Shown here piece by piece: positions 16,312-24,998 of a stretch of DNA of 64,000 nucleotides. The notes below the pieces were generated by a model. That model did not search any database and was not told the DNA's origin. It worked only from the letters and a program-made list of their open reading frames with translations. The first letter of the stretch is position 1. Each line of letters starts with the position of its first letter. The stretch spans positions 1-64,000 of the forward strand of contig NZ_BMVP01000009.1 in assembly GCF_014650775.1 (NCBI RefSeq), given 5' to 3'. The stretch is from Streptomyces cirratus. GTDB taxonomy: Bacteria; Actinomycetota; Actinomycetes; Streptomycetales; Streptomycetaceae. A program made the translations under genes and the position numbers.

Positions 16312-17436
16312 GTGGCAGCCAAGGACGGTGCAGCAGCATCCGGGAAGTCGGGCGCGAGCTCCAGGCAGGAAGCCATGATGCGGGCCTCGCTGAGCGCGGT
16401 CGCTCCTGGTCAGCCCCTGCGTGACGGTCTCGAACGGATCGTCCGCGGCAACACCGGCGGCCTCATCGTCCTCGGCATGGACAAGGCCGTCGAGGCGATG
16501 TGCACCGGCGGTTTCGTGCTGGACGTGGAGTTCACCGCGACCCGGCTGCGCGAGCTGTGCAAGCTCGACGGCGCCCTCATCCTCGACAAGGACCTCACGA
16601 AGATCCTCCGGGCGGGCGTGCAACTAGTCCCGGACGCCTCGATCCCGACGGAGGAGACCGGCACCCGCCACCGTACGGCGGACCGGGTCTCGAAGCAGTG
16701 CGGTTTCCCCGTCGTGTCCGTGTCGCAGTCGATGCGGCTGATCGCGCTCTACGTGGACGGGGAGCGGCGGGTCCTGGAGGAGTCCGGGGCGATCCTGTCC
16801 CGCGCGAACCAGGCGCTGGCCACGCTGGAGCGGTACAAGCTGCGGCTGGACGAGGTCGCCGGGACCCTGTCGGCGCTGGAGATCGAGGACCTGGTCACGG
16901 TGCGCGACGTGACGGCGGTCGCGCAGCGGCTGGAAATGGTTCGCCGTATTGCCACGGAAATCGCCGAATACGTGGTGGAACTCGGCACCGACGGACGCCT
17001 CCTGTCGCTCCAGCTGGACGAGCTGACGGTCGGGATCGAGCAGGAACGGGAGCTGGTGATCCGGGACTACGTTCCCGAGCCGACGGCGAAGCGTTCCCGC
17101 ACGGTGGACGAGGCGCTGCCGGCGCTGGACGCGCTGACGCACCCGGAGCTGCTGGAGCTGGGGATCGTCGCGAAGGCCCTCGGGTACACGGGCTCGCCGG
17201 AGACGCTGGACTCGGCGGTCTCGCCGCGCGGGTACCGGCTCCTGGCGAAGGTGCCCCGGCTGCCGGGCGCGATCATCGAGCGGCTGGTCGAGCACTTCGG
17301 GGGCCTGCAGAAGCTGCTGGCCGCGAGTGTGGACGACCTCCAGACCGTGGACGGCGTGGGCGAGGCCCGCGCGCGCAGCGTCCGCGAGGGCCTGTCCCGC
17401 CTGGCCGAGTCCTCGATCCTCGAACGCTACGTGTGA
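16312..17436 (+). CDS. disA: DNA-integrity scanning diadenylate cyclase
   Basis: DisA makes cyclic di-AMP from two ATP and scans DNA for branched structures. The 374-residue protein has the DAC domain (about residues 25-150) with catalytic LDGALILDKD near 86 and TGTRHRTADR near 116, a helical linker, and a C-terminal helix-hairpin-helix region near 320-365 (VDGVGEARARSVREGL). GTG 16312 has a clear GGAGGAG ribosome site. It lies directly downstream of radA. The cyclic di-AMP targets in the window are not evident; I looked for a ydaO-type riboswitch near the M23 peptidase and did not find a convincing one. Confidence 0.95.
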   Translation: MAAKDGAAASGKSGASSRQEAMMRASLSAVAPGQPLRDGLERIVRGNTGGLIVLGMDKAVEAMCTGGFVLDVEFTATRLRELCKLDGALILDKDLTKILRAGVQLVPDASIPTEETGTRHRTADRVSKQCGFPVVSVSQSMRLIALYVDGERRVLEESGAILSRANQALATLERYKLRLDEVAGTLSALEIEDLVTVRDVTAVAQRLEMVRRIATEIAEYVVELGTDGRLLSLQLDELTVGIEQERELVIRDYVPEPTAKRSRTVDEALPALDALTHPELLELGIVAKALGYTGSPETLDSAVSPRGYRLLAKVPRLPGAIIERLVEHFGGLQKLLAASVDDLQTVDGVGEARARSVREGLSRLAESSILERYV

Positions 17437-17454
17437 GCCGCGCGCCCGCCCCGC

Positions 17455-18249
17455 TCAGTCCTGCTTGAGGACGAACGAGGTGCGGGCGACCGGCATGCCG
17501 GGGGCCTTGACCTCGACCACGTAGGTGTCCGGGGCCGCCGACCCGGCCGGAGGAGTCTGGCACTGGTCGGGCGCGCTGGGCTTGCGGTCCCACTCCAGCG
17601 ACTGCTTCGCCTCCCCCTGCGCGGGCAGCCGGAAGAAGGCGTTCGCCGCGCCGGCCGGGCAGTCGGAGCCCGACCAGACCGGCTTGTTGCCGCTGGCCTG
17701 AGTGATCGTCACGACGGCCTGCCTGGGACCGAGTCCGACCTTGCAGGTGGTTCCGGACACGTTGCGGACGATCAGTTCGAGCCGGGGCTTCTCGTTCGCC
17801 TCGTACTCGTTCTTCACGCTCTTGACCTCCCACTGCACCACGCCCGGCGCGCACGTGGGGAGGACGGAGTCAGCGGGGACCGCGGCCGCGGCGCCGGAAC
17901 CCCCGTTGCCGCCGGCGTCGTTAGAACCGCCGCCGCCCGTTTCGCCGTTCTTGCCGGCGCCCGTACCGGAACCCGTCCCGGTACCGCCGCCGGAACCGGA
18001 GCCGGAGTCCCCGCGGCCGCCCGGCGCCTGGCTGATCGCCGGGCCGGAGCCCGAGGGACCGGGGGTGATCGAGGTGACGGGACGCGGGCCGCCCTTGCCC
18101 TCGCCGTTCGTACTCGGCTTTCCCCCACCGGAACTGACCGTCCATACGGCGAGGAGCGCGAGGAGCGCGGCGACGGACGCCAGCACAGCCCTCCGTCGCC
18201 AGTAAATGGAGGAGGGGAGCGGCCCGACCGGATTGCGCAGTGATCCCAC
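17455..18249 (-). CDS. Membrane-anchored protein with Gly/Ser-rich linker, unknown function
   Basis: The 264-residue protein has a short cytosolic start, one membrane segment near residues 21-38 (AVLASVAALLALLAVWTV), a Gly/Ser/Thr-rich linker of about 80 residues, and a C-terminal beta-rich domain from about residue 140. The last domain has three cysteines (PTCAPG, TTCKVG, SDCPAG) plus QCQTPP and resembles an Ig-like fold. It is probably exposed outside the membrane. GTG 18249 is chosen because TAAAGT ends 7 bases upstream (leaderless). It converges with disA, 18 bases apart. I cannot name a family. Confidence 0.72.
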   Translation of the reverse strand: MGSLRNPVGPLPSSIYWRRRAVLASVAALLALLAVWTVSSGGGKPSTNGEGKGGPRPVTSITPGPSGSGPAISQAPGGRGDSGSGSGGGTGTGSGTGAGKNGETGGGGSNDAGGNGGSGAAAAVPADSVLPTCAPGVVQWEVKSVKNEYEANEKPRLELIVRNVSGTTCKVGLGPRQAVVTITQASGNKPVWSGSDCPAGAANAFFRLPAQGEAKQSLEWDRKPSAPDQCQTPPAGSAAPDTYVVEVKAPGMPVARTSFVLKQD

Positions 18250-18531
18250 GGACGGAACTTTACGAGAACCAGCGCCGCGATCACCGCCCCACATGCCGCA
18301 CATCCGGCTTGTTTTGCCGATGATCATCCCGCTGGCCCCATCCGGCCGAAAAGATCAGGCCATACGGGGTTCGGGCCGCGTACGGCCGGCCGCCACTGTG
18401 GGTGACCATCGCGGGCCCGGACCGCGACGGCGGGACCGGCGGCGGGATACGGACTCCGCCCGCGCCACGCCCGTGGCGCCGCGCCGGGCCCCCGGCACGA
18501 GGGGGGCGAAACGTGCCAGGATGCGTGTGCC

Positions 18532-19437
18532 ATGACTGCATCCACCTTCCCCTCCCCCGACGTCGCCCACGCGCTGCACTCCCCCGTCATCGCGTGGTTC
18601 GACGAGCACGCCCGCGACCTGCCCTGGCGCCGCCCCGAGGCCGGCCCCTGGGGGGTCATGGTCAGCGAGTTCATGCTCCAGCAGACCCCGGTCAGCCGGG
18701 TCCTGCCGGTGTACGAACAGTGGCTCGCCCGGTGGCCCCGGCCCGCCGACCTGGCCGCCGAGGCCCCCGGCGAGGCCGTACGGGCCTGGGGCCGGCTCGG
18801 CTACCCGCGCCGGGCCCTGCGCCTGCACGGCGCCGCCGTCGCGATAACGGAACGGCACGGGGGCGACGTGCCGCGGGACCACGCACAGCTGCTCGCGCTG
18901 CCCGGGATCGGCGAGTACACGGCGGCGGCGGTGGCCTCCTTCGCGTACGGGCAGCGGCACGCGGTGCTGGACACCAACGTCCGCCGGGTCTTCGCCCGCA
19001 CCACGACCGGCGTCGAGTACCCGCCGAACGCCACCACCGCCGCCGAACGGCGCCTGGCCCGGGCCCTGCTGCCCGAGGACGAGGCGGTCGCGGCGCGCTG
19101 GGCGGCGGCCTCGATGGAGCTGGGCGCGCTGGTGTGCACGGCCAAGTCCCCGGACTGCGGCCGCTGTCCGGTGGCGGGGCAGTGCGCGTGGCGGCTGGCC
19201 GGGAAGCCGCCGCACGACGGACCGCCGCGGCGCGGGCAGACGTACGCCGGGACCGACCGGCAGGTGCGCGGCAGGCTCCTCGCGGTGCTCCGGGAGGCGG
19301 TGGGGCCGGTTCCGCAGTCCGTGCTCGACACGGTCTGGGACGAACCGGTGCAGCGGGCGCGGGCGCTGGACGGGCTGGTCTCCGACGGGCTGGTGGAGCC
19401 GCTGGCGCAGGGCTTGTACCGGCTGCCGCGGACCTGA
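18532..19437 (+). CDS. mutY: A/G-specific adenine DNA glycosylase
   Basis: MutY removes adenine mispaired with 8-oxoguanine. The 301-residue protein has the HhH-GPD core (residues about 35-185) with LMLQQTPVSRV-type motif FMLQQTPVSRVLP, the helix-hairpin-helix LPGIGEYTAAAV near 123, and the catalytic Asp in VLDTNVRR near 146. A [4Fe-4S] motif C-x6-C-x2-C-x5-C (CTAKSPDCGRCPVAGQC) lies near 203. A large C-terminal NUDT-like recognition domain is absent, as usual in actinobacterial forms. It lies close to radA and disA, forming a genome-maintenance group. Confidence 0.93.
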   Translation: MTASTFPSPDVAHALHSPVIAWFDEHARDLPWRRPEAGPWGVMVSEFMLQQTPVSRVLPVYEQWLARWPRPADLAAEAPGEAVRAWGRLGYPRRALRLHGAAVAITERHGGDVPRDHAQLLALPGIGEYTAAAVASFAYGQRHAVLDTNVRRVFARTTTGVEYPPNATTAAERRLARALLPEDEAVAARWAAASMELGALVCTAKSPDCGRCPVAGQCAWRLAGKPPHDGPPRRGQTYAGTDRQVRGRLLAVLREAVGPVPQSVLDTVWDEPVQRARALDGLVSDGLVEPLAQGLYRLPRT

Positions 19438-19708
19438 CGCCCAGGCCCCGCCGCGCAGCCGGTGCCCACGACCCGCGGTCGCGCGGGGAGCCTCGGGGAG
19501 CCGCAGGGAGCCGCGGGGAGCCGCAGGAAGTGGACTCGGCGGCTCCGCTCACATCCGGGAAACCGCAGCTCAAACGGCGTTGTTACACAATCTACGGGTG
19601 TCCGTGCGCCCGCCGAAGGCTTACCCGCACAGTGCCGTGACAACGCCTCCGTACCGTCGGACCCGTAACGCGGTGGATGCACGTTGGGCGGAACGGAGGC
19701 GGTCTGAG
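19438..19708 (+). promoter_or_regulatory. Upstream region of sigE
   Basis: This 271-bp gap lies between mutY and sigE. It contains a 10-bp tandem repeat (19484-19523) and, further down, an AT-richer stretch around 19574-19600 with GTTGTTACACAATCTAC. In S. coelicolor the sigE promoter depends on the response regulator CseB (established). The AT-rich stretch is my candidate for its control region, without further proof. No terminator for mutY is obvious. Confidence 0.35.
19484..19523. repeat. Four 10-bp tandem repeats upstream of sigE
   Basis: The unit CGGGGAGCCG is repeated about four times (19484-19493, 19494-19503, 19504-19513, 19514-19523) with single changes, then decays. It lies in non-coding DNA about 185 bp before the sigE start. 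Confidence 0.75.
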
Positions 19709-20269
19709 ATGGCGCACGGCGAGGTACTCGAATTCGAGGAGTACGTACGCACCCGGCAGGACGCGCTGCTGCGCAGTGCCCGGCGCCTCGTCCCGGACCC
19801 CACGGACGCCCAGGACCTCCTGCAGACCGCGCTCGTGCGCACGTACGGCCGCTGGGACGGCATCGCCGACAAGGCGCTCGCCGACGCCTACCTGCGACGC
19901 GTCATGATCAACACGCGTACAGAGTGGTGGCGGGCCCGCAAGCTCGACGAGGTCCCCACCGAGCAGCTCCCGGACGCCTCCGTCGAGGACGGCTCCGACC
20001 AGCGCGCCGACCGCGCCCTGCTGATGGACATCCTCAAGGTCCTCGCCCCCAAGCAGCGCAGTGTGGTCGTGCTGCGACACTGGGAGCAGATGAGCACCGA
20101 GGAGACGGCGGCGGCGCTCGGCATGTCGACGGGAACCGTGAAGAGCACCCTGCACCGCGCACTGGCCCGCCTCCGGCAGGAGCTGGAGAGCCGGGACCTC
20201 GACATGCGCGCGCTGGAGCGCGGCGACCACACGGTGCGGTACGAGGGGCGGGAGCGGTGCGCGGCCTGA
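19709..20269 (+). CDS. sigE: ECF sigma factor SigE (cell-envelope stress)
   Basis: This ECF sigma factor of 186 residues has region 2 (about 8-75, with DAQDLLQTALVRTYGRW) and region 4 (about 110-160, LAPKQRSVVVLRHWEQMSTEETAAALGMSTGTVKSTLHRA). In S. coelicolor SigE directs the response to cell-wall damage and is controlled at transcription by the CseB/CseC two-component system rather than by an anti-sigma factor. The cseA-cseB-cseC genes that follow confirm the identity. ATG 19709 has GGAGG 10 bases upstream; upstream in-frame codons lack conserved features. Its 3' end overlaps cseA by 13 bases. Confidence 0.95.
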   Translation: MAHGEVLEFEEYVRTRQDALLRSARRLVPDPTDAQDLLQTALVRTYGRWDGIADKALADAYLRRVMINTRTEWWRARKLDEVPTEQLPDASVEDGSDQRADRALLMDILKVLAPKQRSVVVLRHWEQMSTEETAAALGMSTGTVKSTLHRALARLRQELESRDLDMRALERGDHTVRYEGRERCAA

Positions 20270-20952
20270 ACGGCCAGGGCAAGGACGCCGGCGGCAGGAA
20301 GCCGCTGGTGCTGATGTCGGCGGGGACGGTCGTCCTCGTCGGCACCGGGCTGCTCGCGGCCGGCTGCGCGACCGGCGGCACGGGGCTCCGCGACGGCGGC
20401 CCGGCCCGTACCGAGACGGTGGCCCGGACAGGCCCGCCGGTCGGCTCGGCCGCCTCCCCGAACGCCGTGACCTCCCCGGCCTCGGACCGGCCGGCCGGGA
20501 AGGTCGACCCGGTCGCCCTGCTCAAGGCGGACCCCAAGGTGAGCGCCGAGGTCAAGCGGGACCTCAAGCCCTGCACGGGCAAGGAGTACCCCGTCGACGT
20601 CAGCTACGGGAAGGTCACCGGCGGCACGGTCGTCGACATCGTCGTCAACGTGCTGTCGTGCGCCGACGCTCTGGGGCGCGGCTCGTACGTGTACCGCGCC
20701 GAGGGCGCGAAGTACGAGAACGTCTTCGCGGACGAACAGCCTCCCGTCTACGCGGAGATCGACCGCGGCGACCTCGTGGTCACCAAACCGGTGTACGGCA
20801 AGAGCGACGCTCTCTCGTACCCGTCCGGCGAGGACGTGATCACATACCGGTGGAGCGGGGACAAGTTCACCGAGCAGGACCGGGTCCACACGGACTACAG
20901 CAACGTCGACGGCGGTTCCCAGCCCGCCCCGGCCGCCACACCCAAGAACTGA
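20257..20952 (+). CDS. cseA: Lipoprotein CseA, negative modulator of the SigE system
   Basis: The 231-residue protein has a lipoprotein signal peptide with lipobox LLAAGC near residues 27-32, then a Thr/Pro/Ala-rich linker and a globular domain from about residue 85. In S. coelicolor CseA sits at the outer face of the membrane and reduces sigE expression. GTG 20257 lies inside the end of sigE and is preceded by GGAGC, so the two are translationally coupled. The linker and position (second in the operon) match the orthologue. Confidence 0.9.
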   Translation: MRGLNGQGKDAGGRKPLVLMSAGTVVLVGTGLLAAGCATGGTGLRDGGPARTETVARTGPPVGSAASPNAVTSPASDRPAGKVDPVALLKADPKVSAEVKRDLKPCTGKEYPVDVSYGKVTGGTVVDIVVNVLSCADALGRGSYVYRAEGAKYENVFADEQPPVYAEIDRGDLVVTKPVYGKSDALSYPSGEDVITYRWSGDKFTEQDRVHTDYSNVDGGSQPAPAATPKN

Positions 20953-20965
20953 AGCGAGGCACCGC

Positions 20966-21676
20966 GTGGCCGAGACCCATGTGCTCTTCGTGGAGGACGA
21001 CGACGTCATCCGCGAGGCCACGACGCTGGCGCTGGAACGCGACGGCTTCGTGGTCACCGCCATGCCCGACGGCCTGGCCGGCCTGGAGTCGTTCCGGGCG
21101 AACCGGCCCGACATCGCGCTGCTCGACGTGATGGTGCCCGGCATGGACGGCGTGAGCCTGTGCCGCCGCATCCGCGACGAGTCCACCGTCCCGGTGATCA
21201 TGCTGTCCGCGCGGGCCGACTCCATCGATGTCGTCCTGGGCCTGGAGGCGGGCGCCGACGACTACGTCACCAAGCCGTTCGACGGCTCCGTCCTCGTGGC
21301 CCGGATCCGCGCCGTGCTGCGCCGCTTCGGCCACGCGAACGGTGTGCACGGCGGCGGCCCGGCGACCGGGGAACAGGACTCCGGCGAGCGCGGGGTACTG
21401 ACCTTCGGCGACCTGGAGGTCGACACCGAGGGCATGGAGGTGCGCAAGGCGGGCGCCCCCGTGGCCCTGACCCCCACCGAGATGCGGCTGCTGCTGGAGT
21501 TCTCCTCCGCGCCCGGCACCGTCCTCTCGCGGGACCGGCTGCTGGAGCGGGTCTGGGACTACGACTGGGGCGGCGACACCCGCGTCGTGGACGTCCACGT
21601 CCAGCGGCTGCGCACCAAGATCGGACAGGACCGGATCGAAACGGTCCGGGGCTTCGGATACAAGCTCAAGGCATGA
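20966..21676 (+). CDS. cseB: Response regulator CseB
   Basis: This OmpR-type regulator of 236 residues has a receiver domain (acidic pocket EDDD near residue 9, phospho-Asp in LLDVMVPGMDG near 53, Lys in VTKPF near 102) and a winged-helix output domain (about 140-235). The latter ends with the usual DTRVVDVHVQRLRTKIG. It activates the sigE promoter when phosphorylated by CseC (known in S. coelicolor). The GTG start at 20966 is 13 bases after the cseA stop. Its stop overlaps a 6-codon frame at the duplicated start region of cseC. Confidence 0.95.
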   Translation: MAETHVLFVEDDDVIREATTLALERDGFVVTAMPDGLAGLESFRANRPDIALLDVMVPGMDGVSLCRRIRDESTVPVIMLSARADSIDVVLGLEAGADDYVTKPFDGSVLVARIRAVLRRFGHANGVHGGGPATGEQDSGERGVLTFGDLEVDTEGMEVRKAGAPVALTPTEMRLLLEFSSAPGTVLSRDRLLERVWDYDWGGDTRVVDVHVQRLRTKIGQDRIETVRGFGYKLKA

Positions 21677-21693
21677 AACGGTTCTCGCTGTGA
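21673..21693 (+). other. Six-codon frame between cseB and cseC
   Basis: ATG at 21673 overlaps the cseB stop as ATGA and encodes MKRFSL before a TGA at 21691-21693. That TGA overlaps the cseC GTG as GTGA. It mirrors the first residues of CseC (VKRFTL), so it looks like the displaced original start of cseC after a 17-bp duplication. It may serve translational coupling; it is too short to be a functional protein. Confidence 0.6.
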
Positions 21694-21707
21694 AACGGTT
21701 CACCCTG
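21674..21707. repeat. 17-bp tandem duplication at the cseC start
   Basis: TGAAACGGTTCTCGCTG (21674-21690) is followed directly by TGAAACGGTTCACCCTG (21691-21707); 15 of 17 bases match. Because 17 is not a multiple of three, the first copy is out of frame with cseC and ends in a stop. Confidence 0.85.
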
Positions 21708-23003
21708 CGCACCGGGATCCGCTGGAAGATCGCCCTCGCCGTCGCCGCGGTCGGTGCGCTGACCGCCGTCGCGCTGAGCCTGGTGGTGCACAGCGCTGCC
21801 CGCGTGTCGATGCTGGAGAGCGCCCGCGAGGTGCAGCTGGACCGCGTGCAGTTCATCTCCCGCAACGCCGAGGCCGGCCGCAAGCCCCCCATGGGCGCCA
21901 AGCTCAACGACCCCGACCTGCCGGCCGAGCTGCGCGAGAAGGCGCGCAGCGGGCGGCGCGGGACCTACGTCCAGGAGAACCCCAAGGGGCTCCCGGAGGT
22001 GTGGGCGGCCGTACCGCTCGGCAACGGGCAGGTGGTGTCGCTGCACACCCAGTTCCGTGAGAGCGCCAACATGGTGCGCGACCTGGACCGGGCGCTGGTC
22101 GTCGGCTCGCTGTCCGTGGTGCTCGCCGGCTCCGCGCTGGGCGTGCTCATCGGCGGGCAGATCTCGCGCCGGCTGCGCAAGGCCGCCGCCGCCGCGCAAC
22201 GGGTGGCGCACGGGGATCCCGACGTACGGGTACGGGACGCGGTCGGCGGTGTCGTACGGGACGAGACGGACGACCTGGCGCGGGCGGTGGACGCCATGGC
22301 AGACACCCTCCAGCAGCGGTTGGAGGCCGAGCGGCGGGTGACCGCCGACATCGCGCACGAGCTGCGCACCCCGGTGACGGGCCTGCTCACGGCGGCGGAA
22401 CTGCTGCCTCCGGGCCGGCCGACCGAGCTGGTGCGGGACCGGGCCCAGGCGATGCGGGCGCTGGTCGAGGACGTGCTGGAGGTGGCCCGGCTGGACAGCG
22501 CCTCGGAGCGGGCCGAACTCCAGGACGTGGCGCTGGGCGAGTTCGTGACCCGGCGGGTGAAGGCGCTGATGCCTGAGGCGTCGGTACGGGTCGTGGCGGA
22601 CGAGATCGTCAGCACCGATCCGCGCCGCCTGGAGCGGATCCTGGGCAACCTGCTGGCCAATGCCGGCCGGTACGGGCAGCCGCCGGTGCAGGTCGACATC
22701 GAGGGACGGGTGGTACGCGTACGCGACCACGGGCCGGGCTTCCCCGAGGCGCTGCTGCGCGAGGGGCCGAGCCGTTTCCGTACGGGGTCCACGGACCGGG
22801 CCGGGGTCGGGCACGGGCTGGGGCTGACCATCGCGGAGGGGCAGGCGCGGGTCCTGGGCGCCCGGCTGACGTTCCGCAACGTGGCGGCGCGGGGCGGCGC
22901 GGCGGGCGAGGGCGCGGCCGCCGGGGCGGTGGCGGTGCTGTGGCTGCCGGAGCACGCGCCGACGGCGACGGGCAGTTTCCCGATCATCAAGCCGCAGGCG
23001 TAG
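21690..23003 (+). CDS. cseC: Sensor histidine kinase CseC
   Basis: The 437-residue kinase has membrane segments near residues 12-32 and 132-152 flanking an extracytoplasmic loop of about 100 residues. A HAMP linker and an H-box follow, with the phospho-acceptor His in TADIAHELRTPVTGL near 221. The ATP-binding domain shows N-box NLLANAGRYG, RDHGPGFPE and VGHGLGLTIAEG. It senses cell-wall damage and phosphorylates CseB. The GTG start lies in the second copy of a 17-bp duplication; the first copy would start at 21673 but is frameshifted. A spaced Shine-Dalgarno sequence is not obvious, so translation may depend on coupling from cseB. Confidence 0.93.
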   Translation: MKRFTLRTGIRWKIALAVAAVGALTAVALSLVVHSAARVSMLESAREVQLDRVQFISRNAEAGRKPPMGAKLNDPDLPAELREKARSGRRGTYVQENPKGLPEVWAAVPLGNGQVVSLHTQFRESANMVRDLDRALVVGSLSVVLAGSALGVLIGGQISRRLRKAAAAAQRVAHGDPDVRVRDAVGGVVRDETDDLARAVDAMADTLQQRLEAERRVTADIAHELRTPVTGLLTAAELLPPGRPTELVRDRAQAMRALVEDVLEVARLDSASERAELQDVALGEFVTRRVKALMPEASVRVVADEIVSTDPRRLERILGNLLANAGRYGQPPVQVDIEGRVVRVRDHGPGFPEALLREGPSRFRTGSTDRAGVGHGLGLTIAEGQARVLGARLTFRNVAARGGAAGEGAAAGAVAVLWLPEHAPTATGSFPIIKPQA

Positions 23004-23091
23004 CCCGGCGCCGGGGGCTTGATCCGGATCGGTTCCCGATCGGGACCTGCGGGCGTTCGCTCCGTACCGCTGATGTCTTAGCATCCGTGGA

Positions 23092-24294
23092 ATGACCGAC
23101 GGTACGAATCCCAACAGCAGCCCGCAGCCCGAGCAGCCCGCCCCGGGGAGCGGCGGCTACGGGTTCCCGCCGGGAACTCCGGCCTCCGGTGGCTACGGCT
23201 TCCCGCCCGGGGCTCCCGGCGGGCAGCCGGCGCCGGGCGGCTTCGGCCCCCCGCCGCAGCCGGGCGGGTACGGGTACCCGCAGCAGCCGGACGGATACGG
23301 GTACCCGCAGCAGCCGCAGCCGGGCCCGTACCAGCAGGGCCCCTACCCGCAGGGCCAGCAGGCCCAGCCCCCGCAGCAGCCCCTCCCGATCCCGGCCCAG
23401 ACCTCGCAGCCCGACTGGGACGCGCTCGCGGACCGCTCGGCGGCGGCGCGGCGCAAGAAGCGGCTCTGGCTGATCGTCGGCGGGGTGAGCGTGATGGCGC
23501 TGCTCGCCGCCGGAGGAACGTTCCTGCTGCTCGGTGGCGGCAAGGACGACGAGGCGGCCAAGGGCGGCGAGGACAAGCCCTCCGCGTCCCCCACGCAGAA
23601 CCAGCCGCCCACCGACCTCACCCCGACCGTGCCGGGCGACCAGACGACCATCCGGGACCTGAGCGGCAAGTCCAACCTCAAGATGGGTCCCGACGCCGGG
23701 GTCTTCCCGATCGACAAGCGCTACGAGGTCCGGCTCAAGAACAACGCGAACTCGTTCGCCGAGTCCCAGCAGCGCGTCGTCGACACGTCCAAGAGCTTCA
23801 CCGTCGTGGCCCGCGTCTGGAACCGGGTCCCCAAGGGGCGCCAGATCGCCATCAGCCAGGGCAACGAGAAGTCGTTCTCCTTCGAGCTCGGCCTGGACGA
23901 GGTGAACGGCAAGCCGGTCTGGATCTTCCGCGTGCAGACCGGCGACCAGGGCGCCGAGACCACCACCACGACGGTCTCGGGCGTGAGCGCGAAGATGGAG
24001 AGGACGTTCTCGGAGCTGACGGCGACCTACGACGCACCGAGCAAGAAGATCACGCTGTACGTGAACGGCAAGAAGGCGGAGGAGGCGACGGTGGCCTCCG
24101 GCATCTTCCCGGCCCCCGGCCCGCTGGAGATCGGCCGCTCCCGCCACCAGGACAACTGGACCGCCGCCTGGAACGGCGCCATGGACAGCCTGCGCATCTA
24201 CGACGTGGCCCTGCCGCAGTACCGCATCGACGCCCTCAAGGCGGGCAAGCTCGACCCGGTGGCCCGCCCGACGGCTTCCTGGCTCCTGTACTGA
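23092..24294 (+). CDS. Membrane protein with Gly/Pro/Tyr-rich tail and LamG-like domain
   Basis: The 400-residue protein begins with about 110 residues of GYGFPPG- and YPQQP-type repeats. One membrane segment follows at residues about 124-147 (LWLIVGGVSVMALLAAGG), then an Asp/Lys-rich linker. The external concanavalin/LamG-like domain covers about 215-385 (with DNWTAAWNGAMDSLRIYD near the end). Such domains bind glycans or proteins. Cytosolic PGY-rich tails are common on Streptomyces membrane proteins but have no agreed role. It lies directly behind the sigE operon (88 bases), so an envelope role is plausible but unproven. Confidence 0.82.
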   Translation: MTDGTNPNSSPQPEQPAPGSGGYGFPPGTPASGGYGFPPGAPGGQPAPGGFGPPPQPGGYGYPQQPDGYGYPQQPQPGPYQQGPYPQGQQAQPPQQPLPIPAQTSQPDWDALADRSAAARRKKRLWLIVGGVSVMALLAAGGTFLLLGGGKDDEAAKGGEDKPSASPTQNQPPTDLTPTVPGDQTTIRDLSGKSNLKMGPDAGVFPIDKRYEVRLKNNANSFAESQQRVVDTSKSFTVVARVWNRVPKGRQIAISQGNEKSFSFELGLDEVNGKPVWIFRVQTGDQGAETTTTTVSGVSAKMERTFSELTATYDAPSKKITLYVNGKKAEEATVASGIFPAPGPLEIGRSRHQDNWTAAWNGAMDSLRIYDVALPQYRIDALKAGKLDPVARPTASWLLY

Positions 24295-24306
24295 GTCCCC
24301 TCGCCG

Positions 24307-24334
24307 GGGCGGGGGCCGAGTAACGCCCCCGCCC
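24307..24334. terminator. Bidirectional terminator
   Basis: GGGCGGGGGC (24307-24316) pairs over 10 bp with GCCCCCGCCC (24325-24334) around an 8-base loop. It lies in the 53-bp gap between the convergent LamG-like and M23 genes. Confidence 0.65.
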
Positions 24335-24347
24335 GGCGGGACGGGAC

Positions 24348-24998
24348 TCAGACGGTGATGCCGACCTTGCGGAGGAAGGCGACCGGGTTCACGGCCGAGC
24401 CGTAGTTCGGGGTCGTGCGGATCTCGAAGTGCAGGTGCGGGCCCGTGGAGTTCCCGGTGTTGCCGGACAGGCCGATCTGCGCGCCCATCGCGACCTTCTG
24501 GCCGATCTTGACCTGGATCCGCGAGAGGTGGGCGTACTGGGAGTACGTGTTGTTCGCGTGCCGGATCACGATGGCGTTGCCGTACGCCGGGCCGTCGCCG
24601 CCGCCGTTCGGGCCGGCCTTGACGACCACGCCCGCGCTGGCCGCGTGCACCGGGGTGCCGATCGGGCAGGCGAAGTCCTGGCCGGAGTGCTTGTGCGCCC
24701 ACAGGCCGCCGGCCTGGGCGAAGGTCGCGGAGAGCGTGTAGCGGGCGACCGGCTTGTTCCAGCTGACCGCCGTCTTCGCGGCCACCGGCTTGGCGGCCGC
24801 GGGCTTCACGGCGGTGGCGGCGGCCTGCGCCTGGGCCTTCGCCTGGGCGGCCACCAGCTGGGCGGTACCGGTGAGGGCGCTGTTGGCCTCGTCGGCGAAG
24901 GCGGCGGACGTCCCGGCCCCGAGAGCCAGTGCCGCACCGAGACCGGTGGCGACGAGGGCGAGACGGGTACGACGGGTGCTGACGCGCTTCGCGGACAT
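24348..24998 (-). CDS. Secreted M23-family (LytM) peptidase
   Basis: The 216-residue protein has a Sec signal peptide (about residues 1-37, ending near GAGTSAAFA), an Ala/Lys-rich helical linker, and a C-terminal LytM domain. The zinc ligands are visible in HKHSGQDFACPIGTP near residue 103 and in GPHLHFEIR near 182, with YAHLS between. Such enzymes cut peptide cross-bridges in peptidoglycan. ATG 24998 is well supported by GGAGG upstream. It lies near the SigE operon and may belong to envelope remodelling. The 437 bases upstream hold no gene on this strand. Confidence 0.92.
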   Translation of the reverse strand: MSAKRVSTRRTRLALVATGLGAALALGAGTSAAFADEANSALTGTAQLVAAQAKAQAQAAATAVKPAAAKPVAAKTAVSWNKPVARYTLSATFAQAGGLWAHKHSGQDFACPIGTPVHAASAGVVVKAGPNGGGDGPAYGNAIVIRHANNTYSQYAHLSRIQVKIGQKVAMGAQIGLSGNTGNSTGPHLHFEIRTTPNYGSAVNPVAFLRKVGITV

